Below are positions 1 to 24,116 of a stretch of DNA of 64,000 nt, in pieces. Position numbers and translations under genes: made by a program. Origin of the DNA: Syngnathus acus (lineage: Eukaryota > Chordata > Actinopteri > Syngnathiformes > Syngnathidae); assembly GCF_901709675.1 (NCBI RefSeq), contig NC_051104.1:4259501-4323500 (forward strand). Direction: 5' to 3'. The notes beneath the pieces are model-generated. The model saw only the letters and a list, made by a program, of their open reading frames with translations, was not told where the DNA came from and searched no databases. Position 1 is the stretch's first letter. Each line of letters begins with the position of its first letter.

Positions 1-9138
<9,138 letters not shown>

Positions 9139-9183
9139 TAGCTGATGAGATTAACAGCAGCACGAGCACCAGTAGAGTTAAGC
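9139..9183 (+). CDS. pard3: pard3 predicted 45-nt alternative cassette exon
   Basis: This candidate microexon lies between the exons at 8104-8252 and 11647-11880. It is flanked by TTTAACAG before 9139 and GTATGT from 9184. It begins with two bases and ends with one, so it fits the G/GT split codon of its neighbours, and inclusion adds exactly 15 residues: V-ADEINSSTSTSRVK, with the following Gly codon becoming Arg. From memory, human PARD3 has an optional 15-residue insert at this same place that begins I-A-D-E. Position, phase, length and the ADE start agree. The rest of the insert is divergent and there are no transcripts to confirm it, so this is a prediction. Placing 15 residues just before the aPKC-binding segment could tune kinase binding. 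Confidence 0.68.
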
Positions 9184-9390
9184 GTATGTGCCAGGACTTT
9201 TATTCGATTATTACCTTTATGGTTCCACGGCTCGATAAGAGATTACCCCCCCACCCCCCTCTCTTTTCCCATTACTAACTCATTACAAACCATAGTTGGG
9301 TTTTTGCTCCGGCTTATGTTGGGTAGTCTTGAATAGGGATCGCTAATATTAGAACGTGTTGTGCTTATAAAGAAAATATTCAATGTAGTT

Positions 9391-9465
9391 TGAGAGCTAC
9401 TGGTAGTCAAGTGGTGAGTGAGTTCGACTTGCAATCAAGGCTTCAATTGCTAGTTAACCCCTCTG
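9391..9465 (+). mobile_element. degenerate tRNA-derived SINE fragment
   Basis: The stretch CTGGTAGTCAAGTGGTGAGT followed by CGACTTGCAATCAAGGCTTC resembles the tRNA-like head of fish SINEs: an A-box-like TGGTAGTCAAGTGG and a decayed B-box-like GGCTTCAATTGC about 35 bases later. It is too diverged for a functional tRNA gene. The family assignment is uncertain. Confidence 0.4.
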
Positions 9466-10230
9466 GCTTATTGCAGTAGATCTATTATAGGCCTATTTTA
9501 GTTCCGCTTTGTCGCTTGTTGCTAAAATGAATTGACACAGAAAAGAACTCAGTGCAGCCCACCAGTTGGATGGGAATGTTTCCGAAAATGTCTAGATGGA
9601 TTATTTTGGTTTCACAGCATCTTGTACCCCATATTGAAACATTCCTGGTAAATTCCCTTAATTAAGATCTTTATTTTTTTTTACGACACATGTTGAGCAG
9701 ACGAAGGACGTCCTCCGTCATGCTAATGATCTACAACTGGCAGAGACGTACGAGCCCGACTGACTCCAGGGATATGATCCCTCCTTTGGGATACCTGGAC
9801 ATGGCCTTTCCCTGACCACCTTAGGGGCTATTTTTACCATAATTACCCTTTTACCGTCCGGGCTCTTTGAATAAATTATGTGTAATGGAGCCCCTGTCTG
9901 TACACAGATCTTTACATGCAAGAGCCTATGGTGAATAATAGCCGGGTTGCATAGTTTTAGCGACTCTAATTATAGTATGGGCTCCTGTCCCTGTAATAAC
10001 CGCTGCTGATTTATTCATGGAGTTTGCCATGGATCCCCTTGAACGCTTAATGGCAATGGATCTTCCCCAATTAACAGCCCTTGCACTTAATATGCTTAAG
10101 GAACACAGAAAGGTGAGCAAGTTTTTCCTCTGGGCGTGACACAATTTCAGGTGCACTCTCTGGCTTTGTGTGCGTTTCAGTGTGATGATTTTCATTTCTC
10201 TTCCAGGCAAACTCTTGTCTGTATGCCATT

Positions 10231-10246
10231 GGGGGGGGGGGGGGGG
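10231..10246. repeat. G16 homopolymer
   Basis: Sixteen consecutive G bases. The length may be unreliable, because homopolymers are commonly miscounted in assemblies. Confidence 0.9.
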
Positions 10247-11435
10247 TATGTATTTTCATGGCTCTGAATAAGAGGGCGTCGAGGAGCAGAGCGCGTAGTC
10301 TCTGGAGATAGGAATCACATAATAGAATGGCATACAGAGAGCTGTCCGTCAAACTCTCCCATGAGAGCTTGGGATTTTTCTGATGAAAACAAAGGAAGCT
10401 TGCAGCTGGCAACGGTCTTCGGGCAAACTCGCGCTCTTTCTCTCTCTCTCTCGCTCTCCTTTCCTCGCTCTTCCATCGTCTTTGTGTCTCTGCTACTCTC
10501 TGCCATTCACCAGACTTGAGTGAAACAATGGTGAAGTGGATCGCGATGCGGAATACAGAGTGGGCGGATAATTCCCTGTTTCCGAATACGGCAGATGTCA
10601 TTTTGGTTCCCTTCAACTGTTGCATCCTGTACGAACTTGCAATCCCATTGTGTCAAACGCACTCTTGCTTCTGTGAGTCTGCTGTCTGCAGGCTTTACGC
10701 ATAATGTCTGTGTGTCGTTTTATAGGGTAGTTTTTTATTTCATGCAATATTTTTATGCCAATCTAGTATAACTACAGCCCTTCACCCAATTAGATAATTT
10801 CCTTTAAACACTTGGGCAGCTCATCTGATGCAGCAGTATAGGATTGTTCAATTATTTGGAATCGGGTCCTGCTTCTCCTGGGATTGGAAATGTTTACAAG
10901 CATTGATGAAAGCCAAGAGAAAATGGAGTGTAAAAATCATGACAGTGCATTTAGCAGTCTGAAAAGTAGACTCCAGTGGATAACAGCTGACCTTTTTAGC
11001 CTATCTGACTTTTTGGACAGTCGATCCATAGGCACAATGAATGGAAGAAAATAACTCGCACTTCATTTAGGTGCATTGGTAGCAGATGTAGTAGAAGGAG
11101 GGGAGTCCCTTGTGACCCTAAAGACCTTCATCTTCCTCCCCAGCTGGTTCCTTATATTGGCATTGCGCCAAGCCTTCTCAAAAGCAAATATATTTCAGTG
11201 GAGGTAGTGAACACGGGATACTAAATTGTCTTTAAAACACGGGGGGTTATTTTCTTTGCGTAATATGTTTCTGACAGCTTAAGACTCCACCTAAAGACCC
11301 TCTAGGGTCATCCAGAAGCAGTGGGTCACACCTCATTTAGTCAAATTCAAACATCCCTGACTGAGAATTGTGTGACAGTCATATGGTTTGTGTTTAAATG
11401 GCCAAAACTAAAAAATGAAAGTAAATTATAGCTAA

Positions 11436-14106
<2,671 letters not shown>

Positions 14107-14335
14107 TGGACGAAGACACGGAGGGAAGTTCCCCATCAGGTCAGGATTCAATGTCGGCCAGCGGCGACCTCTTCGTCGGCCCCGGTCTCAATGGCAACAT
14201 CTCCAAAGAAGACGCACCGAGACATCGGGACAAGGTGGAAAAGAAGAAGCCCGAAGGGGATAAAGAGAAGGAGAAAGACAAGGACAAGAACAAAGCAAAG
14301 AAAAGCATGCTGAAGGGGCTCGGAGAGATGTTCAG
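14107..14335 (+). CDS. pard3: pard3 coding exon: acidic then polybasic linker
   Basis: The acceptor is CACTCAAG ending at 14106 and the donor is CAG/GTAAGA at 14336. The split codon joins as TTG, giving ...MDILDEDTEGSSPSGQDSMS, which parallels the mammalian METLEEDTEESS block. The second part is highly charged: KVEKKKPEGDKEKEKDKDKN, then KAKKSMLKGLGEMFR. The KxMLKGLGxMFRFGKHR block, which continues into the next exon, is strongly conserved in PARD3. The polybasic stretch could help membrane association, but that is inference. The length is 229 nt. Intron retention would stop translation immediately (AGG TAA at the donor). Confidence 0.95.
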
Positions 14336-16782
14336 GTAAGATCTGAGCTTCGTACCGTCCATCGCCTGTGTAGCCTTGAGTATCAATTGCTTTCTGCTTT
14401 ATTAATACTATCGAACACGTACGGAATTTGACTGCATTCCTTCAACGCTGGAGTGCTAATTAGAAGCTCCTCTCCTTGAACCCTGCCGGGATAAGGTGAA
14501 GGGTGTGGGTTGCTATGGACCTTAAGAGCCTCTGGCACAATCGACAGATTATTTTTAATAAGGCTAACATGTTTTATTCATGAATAACCATGTGCATGCT
14601 CCAATGGCTAAACAAACTTAAGCTTTTGTTGAGGGGCCGCTCAAACTATCGCTTCAGGTAACTGCTATTGTTGTTTTCCGCAATTGGAGGGGTTGTTGTT
14701 CCATTTGTAGACTTCTGTTTTGATTAACCCGATCAAAATGTTTTGGATTTTAGTTTTGAAGCGAGTCGATTGGTTGTGCATTTAAATAGGGCAGAAATTA
14801 ACAATGGATGGGCCTCAAGCTTCGTTTAAGTTGCTTCCGTGCGGATTGCTTTAACGGGATTAGCAGGCGTGTCACGTCACGTGGCTCAGCGATGAACAAT
14901 AAAGTCGACAAGTGTGTTTTGGGGTCACAATTGAGACGTGCCACAGGGTTGCTTATTTTCTATTCTAGGCTAGTGTGTTCCAAAATCTATTTTGACTCAA
15001 GGATGGTATAGCAAATCTTTAGAGCTTGACACGTGGCTGCTTAGTGATTTTTACGAGTGCATGTGACCTCTCCGCATGCCCTTTGTGACTTCCTCATCAC
15101 ACCTCATTATCTTGGAGTGCCATGTCCACTTAAGATTTGGCACACAGCGGGCTTAGCGTAACTCCCATCGCCCGTTCCCCGTGCCTGACAAGCATGAACG
15201 TCTGGAACTAGCATGTCTTTTGGATTCTCAAACCTGTCTGCCCTCTCCTTGTTTGTTACACAATTTCCATCTTAAAAACTTTTGACACATCTCACACCCA
15301 CCGCGTTCTCCTATTATCCTTTTCCAATCCAAGTTTAGAAAGTTAAAGACGGAAATGAGGTGGGAATAAATGCATCCCAGCGGATTCAATAGCAAAACTT
15401 TATATAACAAGAAGAAACTCGTCATATCAATTGCCAGAGGCAAAAGGAAATTTTATGTGATGGGAGCGATTTTAGTCAAACTAGCAAAAGCCCCGAAGAG
15501 ATTTTAGATTCTGTGCCTGACGAAGGCTTTGTCTTCTCAGTAAATTCGACACTCTTAGGCTTACAGATCACGCACACGCTATACATTAGCAAGTTTGGCG
15601 TGTGAGCATTTCACCGTTGTATCCAAACATCAAAAAGATATCCTGATGAGGTTAATCCTTTGTAATGGATGTCTCAGTGGTTTTGTTTCTGTCACTCTTT
15701 ATCCCGGCATTGCTCTCCCATGCAAGTCTCGTTTTGCTCTCCCTCTAAGCGGGTTTCAAGGAGTTCCGCATCAGTGCTGCATGCAATTTGCATTCAGGGA
15801 CTTTGGACGATCTGATGAATGTGGATTTCATGTCTGATTAAGGGGCAGCGTGATTGGGAGTGCATTAAGAGTCATGGGAAGCGAGGATGGCCGAGTGTAC
15901 GCTGAGTTTAAAAGGCAAGATCTTTGAGTGTATGCTAGTTTAGAATACGATGGAAAAAAATAAAATAAAAATGTCTTGACGCGATTATTCATGCCCTCCC
16001 TCGCAGAAAGCATGTGATCATTAGATCCCAATTCAGTCAGATTTGTTTAGTTGTTGGAATCTTTGCCCGAGGCTGTGTTGGCGTGCTCCATGGCAGTGAT
16101 GTCTTGGTCAGGCCCGTGAGACTGCCTCGAGGCCTTCTTAATGAGGTGTCATTTCGCCGCCTCGCCACTGACTGACTGACCTCCTTCATCAAAAGCCACA
16201 TTCCCATTATTTCTTGACCCTTATGTATACGGATGAGCATTAAATTGATAACTAGACAGCACTCGAGGAGCTCAATTCCCGCATAATATCATCCCGTGAA
16301 ATTACATTACAATGCTACTTTGACCCCAATAATAAGATTTCCGCAATCCTACACTCCTTGGCATTTTCAAACTGACTCTATTCATCATTAAGATATTACC
16401 ACATTTTCATATCTTATTTTTCATGAGAACTTTGACCCAGTTTTCATCAAAATGGCCTGTTTTTGATTTCTGTTTTTAATGGGAATTAATAATGCATTGT
16501 AAATGTACAACATTGCTGGAGTTTAGTGTTGTAAAAAAAAAAAAAGCTGCATAATGAGGCATAGAGTCAATTATGTATTTGATACTACAACATCTTACAT
16601 TTTTTCATGAATGTGTATGTGCTTCCATCACTGTTGTAACTTGAATTTTATATACGTACGTGTAAAGACAAATCGTTTCGGACAAGAGTTATGCAAATGT
16701 AAAACACTCCCGGAATAAAGTAGCGTGAAGGAGATGAGCTGGTGGAAGCTGCAATATTGAAAGGCAAGGGTGAGGAAGTAGT

Positions 16783-16808
16783 GGGGGGAGGGGCAGGGCG
16801 ATGGGGGG
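16783..16808 (+). other. putative G-quadruplex motif
   Basis: Four G runs of 6, 4, 3 and 6 are separated by loops of 1, 2 and 4 bases (A, CA, CGAT). This fits the standard G3+ N1-7 pattern on the coding strand. It lies inside a purine-rich stretch of about 190 bases (16725-16915). Structure formation in the RNA or DNA is predicted only. Confidence 0.6.
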
Positions 16809-19800
16809 AGACTGGGAGCGTGTGCACTGGAGTGAACTGGGGCACCAAGGGAGAGTGGGAAAGAAGGGATAAAAAAGAAAAAAGAACAGGGCAATGAGAA
16901 AAGAAGCAAGCTTTTCACAGCGGCACAGTCACGACATCATGAAACTGTCTGCCCGCAGGGAAGGATTAAAGCATCCCCAGCAATTTAGCCTTTTTTTTTT
17001 TTTGCATGTGAATCCGCACCCATTTTCACGTTAGTGTGCATTTTCAAGAAGGATGCGAATCCTGTGTGAGGCATGTTTCCCCATGTGTGTAGATGAAAAG
17101 ACATGTTAATGGGATCTGGCATCACCCTCACCAATTCTCCAAGCCAACGGCGCACACGCGCCTGCCTCACCCCCCCCCCCCCCGCCCTCATCGCCACTCT
17201 GATAAGTACCGCGCCTGACGTCGAGCCATCAGCCGACATCGGAGCTGGCGGTGACAGCCGTGCGCCCCCGTCTTCTTTTTCCTCCTCACCCTCCATCACC
17301 CCGGGGGACCTCCTCGGCTTGCTCTTCCCAGTAGATGAATTCCCACTCAAGGCTACATGCTGGAGAGAAGGGCGTGGACAAATACACAGAGAGCTTGGGT
17401 TTATTATTCTAAGGCCGCATGGAAGCACGCTATGAGGGTTGTGTGTTAGCAATTCAGATGCCATGTCACCTTATGTGTAGCACAACACTAAGTGGTTAGT
17501 GTGTTCCTGTTCCTGCTCCAATCCATGTCTTTAGCCCATATGAGTCTTTCTGCTCGTGTGGGCGGGAACAGCAGATGTATGCTAAGCCAGTTTGATCATT
17601 AATGCACATTAGCTCGGCTTTTTACACACGACCATCCCGCCGGCCTGCTTGATTAAAACAAAAAAAATCCGACTTTCCACCCTCACGCGCCATCCTCACA
17701 TATGCTGATTGTGTTTTGGCGCGGTTGAGTTGAAGACAGCAATTAGCCACCTCCACATGTGGGCCGTAACATCTGCTCGGTGTAATCTGGGCAAAAATGA
17801 TAATTGTTCCTCTTTGGCGCCACCTCGCTCATCATAATGTGTGTAGTAAATGTGAAAAATAACTGTGGGAATGCAACACTTATAATTACATCACATGCAA
17901 ACACACATTAGACTGGAAAATGGTGGACAGGGATGTTCCTTTTTATTGAATTAAAGCTCCCATGATGAACAATGTATGAATATTGTGTCCATCACAACTT
18001 GGACTTGTTTTACAAACCTGGAAGCAGGCCTCGACAAATTGCACACCACTTTCAGTTCTGTGTTTAAATGTAAGCAGAGACATTCAGTGATCGGATTAAG
18101 GAGGGGGAAAGCCGATTCCTTTGTCCAATCAAATCGGGCATCGACGGGCCTACATGAGACAAACCCGCAGTCATTAGGTTTGGAATGATCACACGGCGCC
18201 GCAATCGAGACCTTGAAGCACGGGGGCGGCAGCTTTTGTGTGTGAGGAGAGACGGTGCTGCAAGACAGATTTAATTGAATCTGAAATCTTGTCAACCTGA
18301 AATAAGATCCAGAGATGTCTCTCGAGCTGCGATGTTCGCGGCCCCTTCGTTCTGAGACATCACGGTCTGTTATTAAAGAGCTCAAATTAAGTGGAGTGGT
18401 GCACCCAGCCTTAGACTACTAATGATACAAGACCCAAGGGATCGTTGCGCAAAACCACCCTTGTCAAAATCCGCATGAGAGAATCTATTTATTTAGCCTC
18501 GCTACTGTCCAACTCATTGCTAGTCTGCTCACCCAACCACGCGGCTTAGCATGTAATGAAACGGGGGCCTTTGGCTGAAATGACCTTTCCCATCCGATGG
18601 CTTCCCACCTACTGATGCGTACATCTCAACATGTATGCGATAACTGTGGTGCGAGTAAGAAAAAGAAATAAGCTGTGAAAATTGCTTTGGAATCAGAATG
18701 GGAATATCAATCGATGTTGGATTACATCCTTGATTTCCATCAAAGGCACCCAATTAAACGCCGGCCTTGTCAGCGTCTTGATGTGTTTGCCGTGATTTTC
18801 CGCCGTTCTGACATTATTTTAACCTTGAAGGTCGTTTGTTGTAGAAAAAAATACTAGACAGTCACAATATCTTTGGCCAGTTACCAGTAAATTGTTGACG
18901 GAAATGTGTCCAGGGTTATTTATCAAACCCTGGTTGGGATGTTCAGTTGTCTTCACTTTACTCACAATTACTGTCACTCCCACATGTTTTTTTTTTTTCC
19001 TTTTTCAATACGCACACCCGTATCCCTCCCCGCCTCCTCACATCACATCTGCCCTGTACATTCATCGTAGCATTGACAGAAAGACCTCTCTCGTCTCCCT
19101 CTGGATGCCGGGGAGGGTGCGTGAGGGGGGGCTTTATATCACGGATCAGTGCTTCTGCTGTCTTCTCTCTTCGACAGACTCAAATGCAACATTTCGACCA
19201 GTGTGTGTCCATGCCTGTATTTCAGAGTCAGTCTGCTAGACACACAAATGCCCTTGAATGCTTTTTTTTTTTTTTTTTAGCAGAGCAGCTTACGAATAGG
19301 ACAGCTATTGACTCGTATATTCGTCTTCAGTTTGTTTTTAGAAAACGTACTGGGACCAAAATTCAGCCTGAGAATATTCTTAGACGGCCTTGGGCCTGAT
19401 GGCGGCCATCATGCCGAAATGTACACTGGTTAATTTTTTTTTTATACATATCTAACTCGTGTGCTCAGGTAATCCCCCCCTCTCTCTGTCCTACACTGAC
19501 CGTCGCAGTTGCCATCATCAAAAGAACCAAGCATACTGTATTTTGGATACCGTGTCTGCCGAATCCCGACTTTCCGTGCCCGTGATGAGCAGCAGCAGCC
19601 GGCTTGTGGATAACGAGAGTGTCAGTGATCAAAATGGACCATTAGGAATGCAGTGTGCCGCACCGTATCTGGGTCACGGACTGAGCTGCCAACTGCAGCT
19701 CCTCAACTAAAAATCCACAGCACCTCCCCCCCTCCCCCCCGGCTGCTATTCTCATCCCTATTCTTGTATCTTTGTGCGGGTGCATGTCGCTAGGTTGGTT

Positions 19801-22654
19801 AAACGTAGTCAAATGTCTTTGTCTCCACACATGTATGATTTTATGCTTGCACATACAGAAGCCAATTCTATCACGCGAACCTCCCTCCGAGGTGTTTCCA
19901 TGTAAATTGTCCTTCAGAAGCTTCCCCGTTTACTATGGACGCACAGTTTAACAAATTGAAGTATGAATACATCTGGATTGTTTATTTGTGTTGTAATGAG
20001 AGACTTTAATCAGAGGGTGTCATGGATTTCAAATGTTCCTCATAGCCTAAACAAAACAACAAGCCCAACACACAGTTGTGATTTATGAGAAACATTAAAG
20101 GCAATTATGGCGACGCGAGAACTCATCTTTTTGTATTGTGCAAGCTGTTTACAAAACAGAAAACACAAATCGTTCATTGTGCATGTATGTGCGTTGAGAT
20201 GGTGATACAAAATGAGCTGCGTGCAACCGCTCCTGAAACAAATAGAAACGTTGCGTAACATAACTATCGCATGTTTGTAATGACAAACATTGCAACCTTT
20301 ACAAAGAACATTTAAATGCATTTGAATTGTTGTATAATAATCATATGAGTTGACATGCTAATCTGTTTTTATATTCATGACTTTTGCTCTTTGAGGAGCA
20401 CACGAATATCCTCCAAAATTTTCTCAGCCGGCTTGTTTTGGAACGGTCAAAGATATCGCCTGCAGTGTTCGCTCCTGCTAGTGCAAGGCCTAATCATGAA
20501 TAAATACATTTCATGCCTCCATGATGCGGTACATACTGCCTCCCCACCCGGCATGAAACATTCTGAATCCCATTCTCACCCCTTCATATATGTCACCCTG
20601 CTGTTTTTTCCAGACTATTTCAGAACACATTTAGCCCAGAACTGAAAAGCCATCAGTCGTCCCACGTCTTCTCAAACAACAATTCACATTTTCTGACGAC
20701 AAGACCATCGAGTTTACTTTCTAATAGTCATTTGAAGGTGAAAAAGTAAATCGAAGTTTTTGTTTCAAGCCTCACAGCAACAAATGCCCAAAATGCATGT
20801 CGGAGCTCCAGCCTAGAAGATTCGGATTAAGTTTCAGGTTGGCCAAGCAGAAACCAAATGACCGTCCTTGAAATGATCTTCTCGTCACTTACTCATACAG
20901 TGGATGGATACTGTTTATTCATGCGTTCGGAGTCCCATGTTGCTTTCTCAAAATATTTTTTCTTTGTGATTTATGGAGTGGAATTACAGTTCAATGTTGC
21001 TGCAGCTCTCCCCGCTCAGAAATCTACTGACTGACTATATTTGAAATACATTTCTTTTATGAGCCGCAGTTGGTAGATATTGGCGAGGCGTGACACTCAA
21101 ATAGAACGCTCCTACTTTATTCCTAGAGTTTCATCACATTAGTAGCCATCAAAGCATTGAATCTATTTGATATGACTGACACGTGCAAGATTGCATACAG
21201 TCCAAATGAGGCTTGATGGCAATTCAGACATTATCAGGCCAAGAGATGATGAATGACGCAGCTTGCGGGTGACTCCTACAGGTCATGGATATTCTCCGTG
21301 CCTATCTACATTCAACGTTTGGCTATCTCATTGATCACATGCGCATGTTATCCAGCTGCGCGGTCGCTATCTTTACGTTGGGTTGCGAGCTCTTCACTCC
21401 ATCTTTCTTGTTTTTTTTTTTAGAAGAACCCCGCATGCTCTCATTCATCACTTTCAGTTGACTGCTGCTTGCCTCAGTGAGATAGATGCTTAAGAACGGA
21501 TCATTAAACAGTAGCACGGCCAGTTAGTCACAAGCAGAAGAGCTTTATGGGGATGTGATGGTCTATTTACATGGATAAACTAAGGATGTGAGCACGACTT
21601 GTTTTTTTTGCTCTACTGTAAATATAATTACCAATGAAGCCCATTTGTTAAATGTGAACGCTTTGGCTTGAAAAATTCTGTTTATATTTTATTTTTGTTT
21701 ATTATTTATGTTTTTCATTTTTTATCAATTATTTAACAAACAAGCCTACTCAATGGTGTTACTTTTGCATTAGTCTTATAAATATGCTCTCTTAAAATAT
21801 GTGGTTTATCTCTTTGGGCCTGTCTCGAAACTATTACTTCAAATTATTACTGCATCAAGGTCATGTACAATTTGCCGCAATGTTTTTTTTTTCAAATCAC
21901 AGGAACATTATGCTCACCTTAATTTGCTCTGTGAAGTCTTGGTAGTGGTAACCATGGCAACAACGTGCAGATCGAACATGAGTTTTGGTCAAGGTCATCT
22001 GATAACAGGCATAGGTTCCACATATTTTAATTGACGCATCCATGTTGTATGCTGCATTTTATTCCTTTTGCTCCATTTTGTTGCTGCTTTATTGCATACA
22101 CCAAATCATCGCCGTCCTGTTTTACATTCTTGTGGCCATGTGAGAAAAGACACAGCAATTTCACATAATTACTTTTGAAGCATTTTGTCATGTCTGGAAT
22201 GTGTACTATGTGAATACAAACCAAACCCCAGTTTCATTTTTCCACATCATCACAATTTATTTGGACCACACAAAGCAAACACCAAGTGTGAAAGCACTCG
22301 AGATGAAATAACTAAACTTCATCTGTTGTTTGAAGAGTTTGTTTTAAAAGTTACAGCGCTCATTTTATCAGGTTGGAAGACACCATTGTCATTCAAACTG
22401 TGTATTTCAGCTACTAATCAATATGTTATTATCAAGCCATGTCAACCTCTCTGTCAATACAGCATGATTAATGCTACTTTGCCAGTTAAAAGAAAAAAAA
22501 GAGAGCCAAATGACTTTTCCTGCTGGCACCGTTTAACCCAAATAATTTGCTCTTTGGTAGTTTTTGTTATACTTCATCATACAGGCTGCAGAAGTGACTT
22601 TGGTGTGTGGCTGAATTTAATTTAAATGTTACAACCAGTTCAAGGTATTTTCTA

Positions 22655-22745
22655 CCTTCTGCCTGGAGTTAAGATGGGATGGATTCCAGCTTCCCCACTA
22701 CTCTGAACAAGATAAGCGTTATAGGGAGTGGAAAGATGGATGGAG
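22655..22745 (+). repeat. decayed teleost interspersed-repeat tail
   Basis: GGGATGGATTCCAGCTTCCC, then CTCTGAACAAGATAAGCG, then GGAAAGATGGATGG resemble the widespread teleost repeat end of the type gggataggctccagc...gaacaggataagcgg...atggatgga. It is diverged and truncated. Similar remnants occur at 59596-59645 (opposite strand), 60455-60565 and 62478-62546. Confidence 0.5.
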
Positions 22746-23993
22746 TGCTTGTCTTTCACTTGGATGTTTCAGGCTGCCAGTAAAGAGGGGGTCACTTTTC
22801 ATTTTATTGCTGCTGATGCCCTGGTTCTGTCTAAAATGCCAATATGTTTGACACTCACAAATCGCCCAGTGTTGACTCAGAGGAAGAATTGAAAGGAGAT
22901 GTTTTTTTTGGGGTGTTACGGTATAAACTCGCATGCATAGATGATAGATAGCAGCCGTGATAAATTACTGACTCTTACATACTGGAGCTATTTGTTGATT
23001 AATTAATTAGGTAATGCATGCGGTCTGGGATGAGATGCCAAACATTATCACCTTGACCTCTCCTCGGCACGAGCACAAAATCGTCCATCAGACCGAAGTT
23101 GTTTTTAAAAGAGTAAAAGAAGATCCATTTCCAAGGAGTAGTCCGTTTTAGATAGCTGATGTTTGGCAAAAATGGAATGCTAAACATTCATGCACGGGGG
23201 TTCTCCCAGTCCATGAATACTTGCCCAGCCCCAAATTCAACAATTTTTTTTTCATTTCAGTTTTAAAACGGTCAAATAGCTTCACTGCCGACAAGCGAAT
23301 TGCTGTGAGTTATGATGTCGATGTCGTCCGATTGTAGAGTTTTCTATATTGCGTGTGGGTTTGTGCTTCTCCGCTATGTATGAGGACAACCTTTTTCTAT
23401 TTCCCCATTCCTCATCATTTTGAGCCGGCAGGCCTCCTGCCGTTTACTCTCTCAGCACCAAGCTTGGCTGACCTGAGGAATTTACGATCATCGGCTCAGC
23501 TTATTCCCACTTCACTGTAAAGCTGTCGTGGATTTACCACCACTCGTGTGTAACTGCTGTGATTAAAATGTAAAAGTTTGCAACGTTGCAGTACAAGTCA
23601 CATCCGTCCCGGTTTCCCGTTAGTTTGTTCCAACTGTCACTGCTCTTATTGTCAATTCTCTGGAAGGTGACAGAATGCCATTTTTATCTATTGAAAATAT
23701 TTTTTTGATTGCCTGGACTTCAGTGCACTTTTGTTTTCACTTTTTAATGACATGGTGCATTTTGATTGTATTCACATGAATGAGACCAACAAATAGTGGA
23801 GACTGTGTTCTCATCTGTCTCCCCCTGGTACACACTGAACCTGAAGAGTATGACAGTTTGACACTTTAATTTCCTTTCCGAGCAGTTTAACCTGATTTTT
23901 TTTTTCTGGATAAAGGAGGTGACGTGCGACTCTGAAATATCAGAGAATTGAATGTGGCTGGCTGACGTTCTTTTTTTTTTTTTTTTTTTTTAG

Positions 23994-24116
23994 GTTTGGG
24001 AAGCACCGCGGTAACGAACAGCCAGGAGTAGAAAGGAGGGCCTCCAGTAAATCCAAAGCTGAAGATGTGCAGGTATCTGAGGAGGAGACTCAGCGGATGA
24101 GGCTTGAACAAGAGAG
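23994..24116 (+). CDS. pard3: pard3 coding exon: start of coiled coil
   Basis: The acceptor follows a T22-type tract (TTTTTAG, ending 23993). The first base completes an Arg codon, then FGKHRGNEQPGVERRASSKS, then KAEDVQVSEEETQRMRLEQE. FGKHR and the SEEE..RM..EQER heptad-like stretch match vertebrate PARD3; the middle is divergent. The latter part begins the predicted coiled coil that continues in the next exon, in the region of mammalian PAR-3 that binds the Rac activator TIAM1. The donor is AG/GTCAGA at 24117, with C instead of A or G at +3, weaker than the other donors in this gene. The length is 123 nt (a multiple of three, phase 2 at both ends), so skipping would keep the frame. Confidence 0.93.

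Larger units (their letters stand above)
14336..23993 (+). other. pard3: pard3 intron (9.7 kb)
   Basis: This intron runs from GTAAGA to a near-pure T tract ending TAG at 23993. It holds a polypurine, G-quadruplex-prone patch at about 16725-16915, a CpG-dense GC-rich patch at about 17135-17320 that begins at a C run, a T run at 19261-19279, and a decayed repeat tail at 22655-22745. Open frames of 140-160 codons at 16985-17464 (minus), 17951-18385 (minus), 18947-19399 (plus) and 22185-22625 (plus) show no domain, so I do not call them genes. Confidence 0.82.

Noticed and set aside
9391-9465. Possible functional tRNA gene (also 27657-27710)
   Set aside because: Box-like motifs are decayed and no complete cloverleaf with a paired acceptor stem can be drawn. 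SINE remnants explain them better.
10071-10625. Longest open frame in the window, 184 codons on the minus strand
   Set aside because: Its residues come largely from low-complexity DNA: the G16 run gives poly-Pro and the CT tract gives an Arg-Glu run. No domain, no clear initiation context, and overlapping frames on both strands.
16985-17464. 159-codon minus-strand frame, overlapped by a 110-codon plus-strand frame
   Set aside because: Both arise in a GC-rich, stop-poor CpG patch, so long frames are expected by chance on either strand. Residues are low-complexity Pro/Ser/Gly. I report the patch itself as a finding.
22185-22625. 146-codon plus-strand open frame
   Set aside because: No domain and typical AT-rich intron composition; nothing matches PARD3 or a transposase.
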